Shown here: positions 1 to 7,797 of the stretch, piece by piece
Position numbering within the stretch: the stretch's first letter is position 1
Layout: every line of letters begins with the position of its first letter
Assembly: GCA_017538775.1 (NCBI GenBank)
Contig: JAFYIF010000323.1
Location: 1 to 14,494, forward strand
DNA from: Oscillospiraceae bacterium
Lineage (GTDB): Bacteria > Bacillota > Clostridia > Oscillospirales > Oscillospiraceae
DNA length: 14,494 nucleotides
Direction of reading: 5' to 3'
Notes under the pieces: generated by a model
The model's database searches: none
Seen by the model: only the letters and a program-made list of their open reading frames with translations
Told to the model about the DNA's origin: nothing
Program-made: the position numbers and the translations under genes

Positions 1-3000
1 GGAGAGAAGCCGTCCGACGCGCCGAGCAGATGCACGCCCGTCAGTTGCCCGTTTTCGTAGGCCGCGATCACGAAGCGGTTCAGCACCGCGCCGGGGACGG
101 CGAATTCCACCTGATGGAACAGGAGCCAGAGCGCGTCGTGCGCGTCGAAGCTGCCGTTTCCGTCAAAGTCGCAGTCCGCTTCGTTCCAGTCCAGCGTATA
201 GTCCGCCCCGCCGCGCACCGCGCAGAGCAGGAGGTACAGCGCCTCGGTCGTGTCGTATGCGCCGTCCCCGTTCCGGTCGCCGGGCAGGGGCAGCGTCACG
301 GACTCGCTCAGTTCGCCCCAGCGGATCTCCAGGCTCGCCGCGCCGTGTTCGGCTGCCGGTGTGAGCGTCGTCCCCTCCGCCGGGAGCACAGTCAGTTCGA
401 TCGGGACGCCCATGACGTTGCCGCTGGCGTCATAGCTCGTCACTGTCAGGACCTCGCCGCCCAGGTCGCCGGTCAGGCTCAGGCTGTTTGCGTCCTGGTC
501 CCATATCCAATCGACCCAGTGGCCCTCGGTGTCGATCAGGCTGCTCTGCGGCAGGCCGGAGGGGATGGGCGCGCTGAGCTCGCACATATATTCCGCGCCG
601 TCCAGCGTCGCCGTGGCGCGCAGCACCGTCAGGCCGTCCTTGCCGTTCTCCGGCGCGACGGTCCGGACCGTCTCCACCGTCGCGGCCACGCTGAGGCTGT
701 GGGTTTCGTCCCGGGCGCAGAGGAATTCCGCTGTCGCCGCCGCGTTGTCCTCACTCCAGACCCAGGCGTTCAGCTGCCAGTCGTGGCCCAGGGCCGGGAC
801 CGTCAGATCCACGTCGCCGGTCTGGAACAGTTCCTCCGTCGCGGTTTCGTCGAGGAACCAGCGCCCGCAGCTCTCGCAGTGCCAGGCGCCCAGGCTGCCG
901 TCGCTCTCACAGTCCGGCTCCGTAGCTTCGGCGCGGACCAGCGTATGGACATGCTCCACGCGCCATTCGGCGGTGGCCACCGTGTCCGCGTCGATGCGCA
1001 CCAGGTCGCCGGGCGCGCCGAGATCCCAGCGGTCGAAGACCATGCTGACATCGGGCGCGGCAAAGTCGCAGTCCGGCAGCGGGAGCAGTTGCTCCGGGCA
1101 GACCTCGACCGGGGCCATCTCGCCGGAACCGCCCGCCGCGTCGAAGCTGAGGGTGACGGGCGTATAGGGGGCCGTGTCGGGCAGTTCATAGGGTTCTTCG
1201 CTGTTCGGGGTCACCGTCGTCTCCTGATAGACGCCCATGACCGGGTCGGCCACTTCCACCAGCGTCTTTCCGGCGTAGGTTTCGACGCTGTACTGCCCGT
1301 TTTCATCGGTATAGACCACCTGACCGGCCACGCGCACCGGCAGATTGGCCGCCGGCTGGCCGTCCATGCCGAGGACCAGGCCGCTGACGCAGGTCGCGGC
1401 GGGCAGCGGGGCCGTGGCCGCGTACTGGGCGTGCAGCACGACCTCAAACGGGATGTCCTGGTCCTCCCTGGGGACCACCAGCGCGTCGCCCGCGTCGGGC
1501 TCCAGATAGGCCCCCTCCGGGCTGACCAGTTCCGTGTCGATCAGCTCGATTTCCTCAAAGCCGCAGATGGCCGCGCCCCAGGCGGCGACGGAGTCGGGGT
1601 CGATCAGGCTGCGCGCATCCAGATCGGCGCTGCGCAGCTGGAGCCTTGCGCCGCCGACGGTGCCGAAGATGCCGGAGCCGTACAGGGCGTAGCTGCTGCC
1701 CTCACAGCTCACTGTGACGCCCTCCAGCCGCAGCCGGGTGCTTCCCTGGACGCTGATGCCCGCCCAGGCGCGGTAGTTGCCGTACTCATCCGGCTCCCCG
1801 GCGGAGACCGTCAGGCTGCCGCCGCCGCAGATGGCGGTCTCCGCCATCAGGTACAGCGCCTCCTGCCAGTTCATCGTCCAGGTTACGCTGCCCTGGATGC
1901 GGATCTTCAATCCGTTCAGCCCTTCGTTCCGGAGCTGGAGGCCGTCGATCTCCGCGTCGCCCAGGATCTGCAGCGTTTTGGTCTCCGCGTCAAAGGAGAA
2001 GATGCCCGCGTACTGTTTGAGGGCGGGGTCCCGGTAAAACTCGTCGCAGAAGCGCTCGTTGAAGATATCGTCGGCGTTGACCGCGTTGATGTAGATCGGC
2101 TCATCCTGCCCGCCCGTGGAGAAGCAGACCGGGTACTGATCCAGCACCTGGAACCAGACGGACGCGCTGTGGTCCCCGCTGTCGGCGGTGATCTCGACGT
2201 ACTGTCCCTGCTCCGCGTCGGGACTCACATGCACGGTGCCGTCCGGGTCCACCGTGGCCACATCCGGCGCGCTGCTCGTCCAGCGCAGCGTCGGCTGGGC
2301 GTTCCAAGGCTCAAAGCTGGCTGTGACATGGAAGCTGCTGCCCGCGCCGGCGCAGCTGCTGGGGACGCTGAGCGTGAGGTCCTCCAGCTCCGGCACGAAC
2401 TGGGGATACAGCGCCATGTACTTCTGATAGACCGGCTCCCTGAAATCCACGGTCCTCCCGACGGCCATGTCGGCATAGCTCAGATACCAGCCTCTGAAGG
2501 TATAGCCCTCGCGCAGGGCCGGGAGGACGCTCTCCAGGCGCGCCCCGGGCAAGAGGGTCTGGAACCTGCTCTGGAATCGGCCCGCGCCGTCGGAATCGGC
2601 CTGGACGAACTCCACCACGGATCTGGTCTCCCATTTGGCGTACAGCTCGGTGTCCCCGGTGATGGGCGTGGAGAAGGCAAAGCGGTCCGTACAGGCCCGG
2701 TCGGTGTACCAACCCTTGAAGACCATGTCGTCCAGCGCGGTCGGGGTCGGCTCGCCGATCGTTTCGCCGTCCGTGACCCAGAGCGTGGGCCACCGCATCA
2801 TGCCGTGGCCGTTCAGGTTGAAGTGGACCCGCCAGGGCAGATCGAACTGCAATTCCATGGCGATGGGCGTGCCGTCGTTCAGCGTGGCCTCGAGCTGGGT
2901 GGTATGTGTGCCGCGCTCGGCATTGCGCAGGGTGCCGGAGAGCCAGGGCTTCGTGTCCCCGCGGTCAAAGTGCAGCTCGATGCCCTCCGGCAGACTGCTG

Positions 3001-5126
3001 GAAGCCAGCAGCTTGATCTCGCGCACGTCCGCGGCGCGGTCCGTGCCCTTCACCCGGATCACCAGGTCCGTGTGCGCCAGCGTCCCGCTGTCCATCCGCA
3101 CCGTCTGGGTGACAAAGACGGGGTCCAGCGGATCGACGTTCACCGTGACCGTGTAATCGCAGACCTTGCCGCCGTAATAGAGGATGCGCCAGACGGAGGT
3201 GAAGCTGCCGTGCTGGGTGGGCGTGCCCCAGAAGCGGGGGTGGTCCACCTCGCCCCAGATGTATTCCATGCCCGGCGGGATGGTGCCGCTGAGCTTTTCC
3301 ACTTCATAGTAGGCGTCGCCGTCCGGCTTCGGGTCTTTGAAATAGATGCGCTGCTCGCCGCCGTCCAGCGTCGCCGTGGCGGTCATGGAGCCGGTGACGG
3401 CAGGCATCTTCCGCACCATGATGTGCAGGGTCTGATAGACGACCTTCGTGGCGCCGTCGCTGCTCCGGCGGTAGCGGATGGCAAACTCCGGCCGACTCAG
3501 GCCCGGTTTCGTCGGCGTTCCCTCCAGCAGGGGATAGGTCAGCCTGCCCCGGTTGGTCCAGCTCACGCCGTCCGGGATCTCGCCGTAGACCAGGGAGACC
3601 GCGTCGATGCTGTAGTCGTTCCCCGGCACATAGACGGGCTGGCAGGCGATCCGGAGACTCTGACCCAGGTTTATCTGCCGCAGGATGTGATAGACCTCAA
3701 AGCTGGAGCCGCCGACGCTCTCCCCCTTCTTCGGCAGATGCCAGTCGGAGTACACGTCCTGCATATGGCCCGGTTCGTCCAGGCCGAAGACCGGGTAGCT
3801 GTCGTCCCGGCTCATGAAGACCGGGAACGCCCAGTATTTGATGGGATTGGTATTATCTGAGTGGGCGCGGTCCTCCAGGCTCTTTTCATAGCGCCGGGTG
3901 GCGGTCGCGGTGTTCAGATTCGGATAGAGCTTCTCCATCAGATGTTTCCAGCTCTGGTTTCCGTAGTGGATGCTGTAGTTGTCATAGGTGTCGAGGGCGG
4001 TCTTGTCCGCGCTGGTGAGCCGGAGCGGGTCCCACCAGCCCTGGTTGTACTTCGCGTGATAGGCGGCCTGGGCCACGGTCTTGCCCGCGGCGAGCTGTTC
4101 GAGAAAGTCCACGGAGAAGGACTCGTCGCCGGAGAAGCTGACGCTCTGGGACCAGCCGAAGACCACGCCCGCGCCCATCTCGCGCATCGGCGCGCCCAGG
4201 CCGTCGGTCTTCATCGTCTGGCATTCGCCAAACCAGATCAGGCCGTTCGGGTTCTGGTGCTGCATGTGGTTGGAGATGGCGATGCCGTCCACAGCGACGC
4301 AGCTTTTGCTGTGACTGGTGAAGTCGTAGGCGTGGTAGTAGGTATAGGTTTTCCCGTCTTTTCGATATGTGCCGATCTCGGCGTAATCTTCGGTCTGCAT
4401 CTTGTTCCGGGTGGTCAGGCAGAGGTAGGAGGTGCCGATGGGCGTGCTGCTGCCCGGCGCAAGCCCCTTGCTCGAGTTGCCGTGGGAGTCGATGAGCACG
4501 ATGCCGTAATCCTCGATTGCGTCCGCCACCACCTGGATGTCCACCTTCGTGCCGGACCAGAGTGCGTAGGAGCCGCCGGTATAGTTGGCGATCGTCTTTG
4601 CCGGGTCGCGGTAATACCCGGAGAAATTGGCGTCGATGCCATAGTAGGGTTCCAGCAGGGCCACGTTGCGGTTGGTGGTGAAGTTGCCGCTGTTCGTGCC
4701 CATCAGTTCCGCCCTGTCCTCGTCGGGGAAGGAGGGCTCCGTGCCGGGATAGAACTCCACCGTGCCCACGTCCTCCCCGGCGTCGGGCAGCAATTCCCAG
4801 CTGCGGTCCGTCGGGAACCAGCCGTTGGGGTTTCCGCCCACGGGGATGAAGTAAAAGCCGTCCCCGAAGACGCTGATGGAGCCGGGCCTCACGTCGTCCC
4901 GCGCCTCCACCAGCGCGAGCACCTCGCCCAATATGGCGGCGTAGTCCGACTCCGAGCCGCCGTCGGGCAGCAGTTCGGCCTCCAGCGCCTCGATGGCCGC
5001 CCAGATGGCGTCGCCGCTCCCGCCGCCGGGCGTCCCGCCCCGACCGGCCGCCAGCGCCGTGCCGCCCAGACAGCCCAGCAGCAGCGCCAGGCTCAGCAGC
5101 AGGGATAGAAGTCTCTTCGCTTTCAT
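1..5126 (-). CDS. Giant secreted multidomain protein with putative caspase-fold (clan CD) cysteine peptidase domain and internal dockerin; partial, C-terminus off the left edge
   Basis: The open frame runs without a stop from ATG 5126 to the left edge (1708 residues). The start is fixed by AAGGAGGA at 5139-5132, 5 bases upstream. Residues 1-27 are a signal peptide with an ALA-A cleavage site; an LLGC at 16-19 is an atypical rival lipobox. A hydrophobic strand then DSHG (His215), and a second strand then GEC (Cys302), resemble the His-Gly/Cys dyad of clan CD peptidases. Next come three putative Ig modules of the 'GTPt..G' type (about 510-555, 610-640, 710-740), InlB B-type repeats (about 765-830 and 836-909), a Big2-like Ig domain (about 910-995), a beta-helix-like stretch (about 1038-1193), a carboxypeptidase-regulatory-like domain (about 1243-1298), a third InlB-like unit (about 1321-1386), a C-x2-C segment common in clostridial wall proteins (about 1389-1448), and a dockerin (about 1615-1672). 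Peptidase activity and substrate are inference. The secreted modular nature is clear. Confidence 0.9.
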   Translation of the reverse strand, partial: MKAKRLLSLLLSLALLLGCLGGTALAAGRGGTPGGGSGDAIWAAIEALEAELLPDGGSESDYAAILGEVLALVEARDDVRPGSISVFGDGFYFIPVGGNPNGWFPTDRSWELLPDAGEDVGTVEFYPGTEPSFPDEDRAELMGTNSGNFTTNRNVALLEPYYGIDANFSGYYRDPAKTIANYTGGSYALWSGTKVDIQVVADAIEDYGIVLIDSHGNSSKGLAPGSSTPIGTSYLCLTTRNKMQTEDYAEIGTYRKDGKTYTYYHAYDFTSHSKSCVAVDGIAISNHMQHQNPNGLIWFGECQTMKTDGLGAPMREMGAGVVFGWSQSVSFSGDESFSVDFLEQLAAGKTVAQAAYHAKYNQGWWDPLRLTSADKTALDTYDNYSIHYGNQSWKHLMEKLYPNLNTATATRRYEKSLEDRAHSDNTNPIKYWAFPVFMSRDDSYPVFGLDEPGHMQDVYSDWHLPKKGESVGGSSFEVYHILRQINLGQSLRIACQPVYVPGNDYSIDAVSLVYGEIPDGVSWTNRGRLTYPLLEGTPTKPGLSRPEFAIRYRRSSDGATKVVYQTLHIMVRKMPAVTGSMTATATLDGGEQRIYFKDPKPDGDAYYEVEKLSGTIPPGMEYIWGEVDHPRFWGTPTQHGSFTSVWRILYYGGKVCDYTVTVNVDPLDPVFVTQTVRMDSGTLAHTDLVIRVKGTDRAADVREIKLLASSSLPEGIELHFDRGDTKPWLSGTLRNAERGTHTTQLEATLNDGTPIAMELQFDLPWRVHFNLNGHGMMRWPTLWVTDGETIGEPTPTALDDMVFKGWYTDRACTDRFAFSTPITGDTELYAKWETRSVVEFVQADSDGAGRFQSRFQTLLPGARLESVLPALREGYTFRGWYLSYADMAVGRTVDFREPVYQKYMALYPQFVPELEDLTLSVPSSCAGAGSSFHVTASFEPWNAQPTLRWTSSAPDVATVDPDGTVHVSPDAEQGQYVEITADSGDHSASVWFQVLDQYPVCFSTGGQDEPIYINAVNADDIFNERFCDEFYRDPALKQYAGIFSFDAETKTLQILGDAEIDGLQLRNEGLNGLKIRIQGSVTWTMNWQEALYLMAETAICGGGSLTVSAGEPDEYGNYRAWAGISVQGSTRLRLEGVTVSCEGSSYALYGSGIFGTVGGARLQLRSADLDARSLIDPDSVAAWGAAICGFEEIELIDTELVSPEGAYLEPDAGDALVVPREDQDIPFEVVLHAQYAATAPLPAATCVSGLVLGMDGQPAANLPVRVAGQVVYTDENGQYSVETYAGKTLVEVADPVMGVYQETTVTPNSEEPYELPDTAPYTPVTLSFDAAGGSGEMAPVEVCPEQLLPLPDCDFAAPDVSMVFDRWDLGAPGDLVRIDADTVATAEWRVEHVHTLVRAEATEPDCESDGSLGAWHCESCGRWFLDETATEELFQTGDVDLTVPALGHDWQLNAWVWSEDNAAATAEFLCARDETHSLSVAATVETVRTVAPENGKDGLTVLRATATLDGAEYMCELSAPIPSGLPQSSLIDTEGHWVDWIWDQDANSLSLTGDLGGEVLTVTSYDASGNVMGVPIELTVLPAEGTTLTPAAEHGAASLEIRWGELSESVTLPLPGDRNGDGAYDTTEALYLLLCAVRGGADYTLDWNEADCDFDGNGSFDAHDALWLLFHQVEFAVPGAVLNRFVIAAYENGQLTGVHLLGASDGFS

Positions 5127-5252
5127 TGTGTTCCTCCTTTTTCTCTCGTTGCATATGGGTTTCCTGGATTGGGCCGGACTGTGATACCAGCCACGATTGC
5201 CCGCGGGCGTCGCGGCTGCTTCTCCTTCGATGTTAGCATAATCACGGTCATT

Positions 5253-5282
5253 TGTATAGGGTCATTTGGTTTTCTTTGTCCA
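5253..5282 (-). promoter_or_regulatory. Candidate promoter of the giant secreted-protein gene
   Basis: On the minus strand TGGACA (5282-5277) and TATACA (5258-5253) are separated by 18 bases. Both are imperfect sigma-A-type boxes. They lie just downstream of the terminator at 5291-5331 and about 125 bases before the start codon. The implied leader of roughly 120 bases contains the palindrome GCCCGCGGGC at about 5190-5199 but no riboswitch that I recognise. Confidence 0.4.
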
Positions 5283-5290
5283 AATTTGCC

Positions 5291-5331
5291 AAAACGCCCG
5301 GTTTCCGTTTGAAACGGAACCGAGCGTTTTT
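5291..5331. terminator. Bidirectional intrinsic terminator
   Basis: The stem pairs AACGC (5293-5297) with GCGTT (5324-5328). Inside it, CGGTT pairs with AACCG and CCGTT with AACGG around a TGA loop, with one C-A mismatch and one bulged T. On the plus strand it ends in five T (5327-5331); on the minus strand it is followed by TTTT (5294-5291). It most likely ends the MoxR/DUF58/transglutaminase transcript, whose last stop codon is at 5506. It also insulates the secreted-protein promoter. Confidence 0.75.
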
Positions 5332-5503
5332 CAGATGTCTGTGATCGCGCCGTGTTCCACCGTGACTCTCTGCGGAAGCCGCTGCCGCTGCCGGTGTACA
5401 CCCCGTCGGCATAGCCAGCGGCGCTGTCCGCAGAACGGAGGAGACTGCCCGAAACCGGTTCCGCAGATCCGTCCGCCCGCTCTGTTTGGACGGGGAAGCA
5501 TTC
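5331..5503 (-). pseudogene. Frameshifted remnant resembling the N-terminal part of an FMN-binding (FMN_bind) domain
   Basis: In one minus frame the spacer reads a Ser/Ala-rich linker and then YADGVYTGSGSGFR (about 5415-5370). This strongly resembles the opening of FMN_bind domains ('DGTYTGSGxGF'). The expected next strand, TVEHGAITDI and a stop (5331-5333), lies in a different minus frame. Adding one base near 5367 would join the two into one continuous domain start (…GFRRE-I-TVEHGAITDI). After that, the domain ends at a stop beside the terminator, so at most a quarter of a typical domain is left. No ribosome binding site or start codon suits the linker frame. I read this as a decayed gene fragment lying in the 3' tail of the transglutaminase operon. 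A chance match in GC-rich sequence is possible but the motif is specific. Confidence 0.42.
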
Positions 5504-5505
5504 TT

Positions 5506-7797
5506 TCAGCGGAAGCCCCAGCGTCTCGCGGGCCGGAAGGAGTCGACGAAGACCCGCTGGGCGGCCACTTCCTCCGGGCTGGGGACATGGCCGCCGAAGA
5601 GGACCCGTTCGTAAAACTCCGCCATCTCCAGCGCCTGTTCCCGCCCCGCCGGGAGGAAAAACCAGGGGAGCGCGGCGAAGCAGGCGTGGATGGATTCCTC
5701 CGGCGCCCTTGGGTAGCCCCGGCGGCGGAGGTAGTCCAGCAGCCGCCCCAGGTCCTGGCGCACCTGTTCCTCCGGGGGCGCTTCCAGATAGCGCCGCCGG
5801 AGCTTCCGCCGCCGCAGGAGCCGAAACAGGACATAGCCCAGCGCCAGGCCCGGCGGCAGCAGCGCCAGATACCAGAGCTGCGGCCCCGGCGATGCTTCCG
5901 CTTCGTCCCCGGTCTTGTCTTCCGCTGTGGCGGGCAGCTGCACGGTGCTCTCCGCCTCGTCAGACAGGGGATGCCCGTGCCCCTTTTCCGGGAGAAAGTC
6001 CAGTTCCTCCTCCGGCAGCGCCGCCCGCGCTTCCTCCCCCGGCGGTACCCAGCCGGTGCCGCGGGCGGAAAAGCCCGGCGTGGCCTCCACGGTGACCCAG
6101 CCGTAGCCGGCGACATAGCCCTCACACCAGGCGTGGGCCGCCTCCGGGCCGAGGCTGGTGTAGCGGCGGGTGGGCAGTGCGCCGCAGCGGTAGCCCTGGA
6201 CATAGCGGGCCGGAACGCCCACGCTCCGCGCCAGCAGCACGGCGGCGGTGGCGTACCAGGTGCAGTAGCCCTCCCGGGTTTCAAAGAGCAGCCAGTCCAG
6301 GAAGTTTTCTCCCTCCGGCACCGGGGTGGGGGAGAGGGTGTAGCGGAAGTTGGACTGGAGGTACGCGGCGATGGCCCGGAGCTTTTCGTAGTCCGTGTCG
6401 CAGTCCGCCGTGATTGTGGCTGCCAGGGCAGCGGCGCGTTCGGAGACCCCTTCCGTGCCCAGGTCCCGGGCATAGATCCGCTCCTGCCGCGCCCTCAGCA
6501 GTTCCTCCAGCACCGTGCCGTCCCGCATGTCCAGATGAAAGCGCCGCTCATAGCGCTCCTTGAGGCTGTACCAGATCCTGCGCTCCGCCGGGTCGTAGCG
6601 GTAGCCCTCGCTGAAGGCGATGAGCTGGTCCGCCGTCCGGGCGTTGGACTCCAGCCAGTACATCCGATAGGCGGTGCCCCTTTGCTGCTGATAGTCAAAG
6701 AGCAGCCCGTTGGCCCCGGGGGTGTAGGGAAAGCGGTCTTCGTCGAAATAGAAGTGCAAAGCGTCCATGGCGGAGAACATGGTCCGGGTCTCCATCTCCC
6801 GGTAGAGGAGATAGATGTGGTTCGTGCGGAAAAAGCGCGCGTCGTCCGTGCCGCCGTGGGCGTTCTGCCAGCGCCAGAGGGCGTAGACGTGCTCCAGCGT
6901 GTCCGCGTTCCACAGCAGACCCCGCGCGTCCTCTTCCGGCTCCGCCTGGCTCCAGCTCCGCCCGTCGAAGCGGTCCCAGGTGTTGCCGATGAGATAGAGC
7001 GGCCCGCCCGTAGCTGTGTAAGGCTGCACGAGCAGGGCGGCGCTGCCGCCCTCGGTTCCGCCGACGGTCCCGGTCTCCGGCTGCTCGGCCAGGCCGCCGA
7101 AGGGGAGGCCGAACTGCGCGTTCCCCTCCCGGCGGTGGGCCAGCTGCGTCTCCACATCGTGCCAGAGTTCCTCCGCCTTTTCCACCACCGCCCGCAGCAC
7201 CGGATAGTCATAGGGTTCCGCCGGGGCGGGGACGAAGAGCGTCAAAAGGCTTGCAAGCGCCAGCACGAGACTCAGTCCCCCGCGTAGCAGCGCAAACTGC
7301 TCCGCCTCCCCCCGGCGGCTCCGAAGGAAGTGCGCCTCACAGACCGCCAGCAGCGGCAGGGGCAGCATGGCCGCGACCGTCAGCCGGGGCAGCTCCCAGC
7401 CCTGCAGTGCGGCACTGAGCCAGAGGCCCAGCCAGACCAGCGCCGCTCCGGCCCGGAGGGCAAAGGAGTCCGGCGCATACCAGACAAGCAGGGAAGCCAG
7501 GGACAGCAGGGCGGGCAGAAAGGCCGGAAGTTCGCTCAGGTCCGCCAGCCCTTCCGGTCCCGAGCGGGCGAGGGACAGCAGCGCCAGGCTCAGGGCCAGA
7601 AGACAGAGCGCAGCGGGCGCCCAGGCACCCAGACGGCGGGACAGGCCCAGTAGCAGGCACCAGACCGCCAGCACCGCCGGGACCCAGACCGGCAGCGCCT
7701 CCCCGGTCTTCCGGAACCAGAAGTATGCCGCGGCTGCGGTCAGCAGACAGAGGCCGAGCAGCATCCGCCACAGCTCCCGGCGCAGTACCGCTTTCAT
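5506..7797 (-). CDS. Membrane transglutaminase-like protein (TgpA type, with C-terminal DUF4129-like tail)
   Basis: The 763-residue protein begins with about seven hydrophobic segments (roughly 11-28, 36-52, 57-77, 89-107, 113-131, 139-156, 171-190). An extracytoplasmic region follows, with a transglutaminase/papain-like core at about 470-580. The catalytic residues are visible as EGYC (Cys512), AAHAW (His555) and WVTVEATPG, where Glu571 occupies the usual Asp position. A further membrane segment (about 636-657) precedes a basic, cytoplasmic C-terminal part that fits DUF4129. This order matches the TgpA/YebA architecture. The start overlaps the DUF58 stop in an ATGA, and GGAGAGGGGG sits a few bases upstream, so translation is probably coupled. 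It is the last intact gene of the MoxR operon. The reaction and target are unknown for most members. Peptide-bond cleavage or cross-linking of envelope proteins is the general inference. Confidence 0.9.
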   Translation of the reverse strand: MKAVLRRELWRMLLGLCLLTAAAAYFWFRKTGEALPVWVPAVLAVWCLLLGLSRRLGAWAPAALCLLALSLALLSLARSGPEGLADLSELPAFLPALLSLASLLVWYAPDSFALRAGAALVWLGLWLSAALQGWELPRLTVAAMLPLPLLAVCEAHFLRSRRGEAEQFALLRGGLSLVLALASLLTLFVPAPAEPYDYPVLRAVVEKAEELWHDVETQLAHRREGNAQFGLPFGGLAEQPETGTVGGTEGGSAALLVQPYTATGGPLYLIGNTWDRFDGRSWSQAEPEEDARGLLWNADTLEHVYALWRWQNAHGGTDDARFFRTNHIYLLYREMETRTMFSAMDALHFYFDEDRFPYTPGANGLLFDYQQQRGTAYRMYWLESNARTADQLIAFSEGYRYDPAERRIWYSLKERYERRFHLDMRDGTVLEELLRARQERIYARDLGTEGVSERAAALAATITADCDTDYEKLRAIAAYLQSNFRYTLSPTPVPEGENFLDWLLFETREGYCTWYATAAVLLARSVGVPARYVQGYRCGALPTRRYTSLGPEAAHAWCEGYVAGYGWVTVEATPGFSARGTGWVPPGEEARAALPEEELDFLPEKGHGHPLSDEAESTVQLPATAEDKTGDEAEASPGPQLWYLALLPPGLALGYVLFRLLRRRKLRRRYLEAPPEEQVRQDLGRLLDYLRRRGYPRAPEESIHACFAALPWFFLPAGREQALEMAEFYERVLFGGHVPSPEEVAAQRVFVDSFRPARRWGFR

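Noticed and set aside
30..3860. A 1276-residue open frame on the plus strand
   Set aside because: It lies exactly antisense, in the same codon phase, to the giant secreted-protein gene. Its protein is low-complexity Arg/Val/Asp/Gly-rich without domains, while the minus-strand reading has a signal peptide and recognisable modules. High GC at third positions explains the lack of stops.
3861..5108. A 415-residue open frame on the plus strand
   Set aside because: It continues the same antisense phase opposite the signal peptide and peptidase domain. It has no ribosome binding site and no recognisable domain.
3982..5154. A 390-residue minus-strand frame starting upstream of the secreted-protein start
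   Set aside because: It is out of frame with the signal peptide and reads as Arg/Gly/His-rich nonsense. The strong ribosome binding site at 5139-5132 serves ATG 5126.
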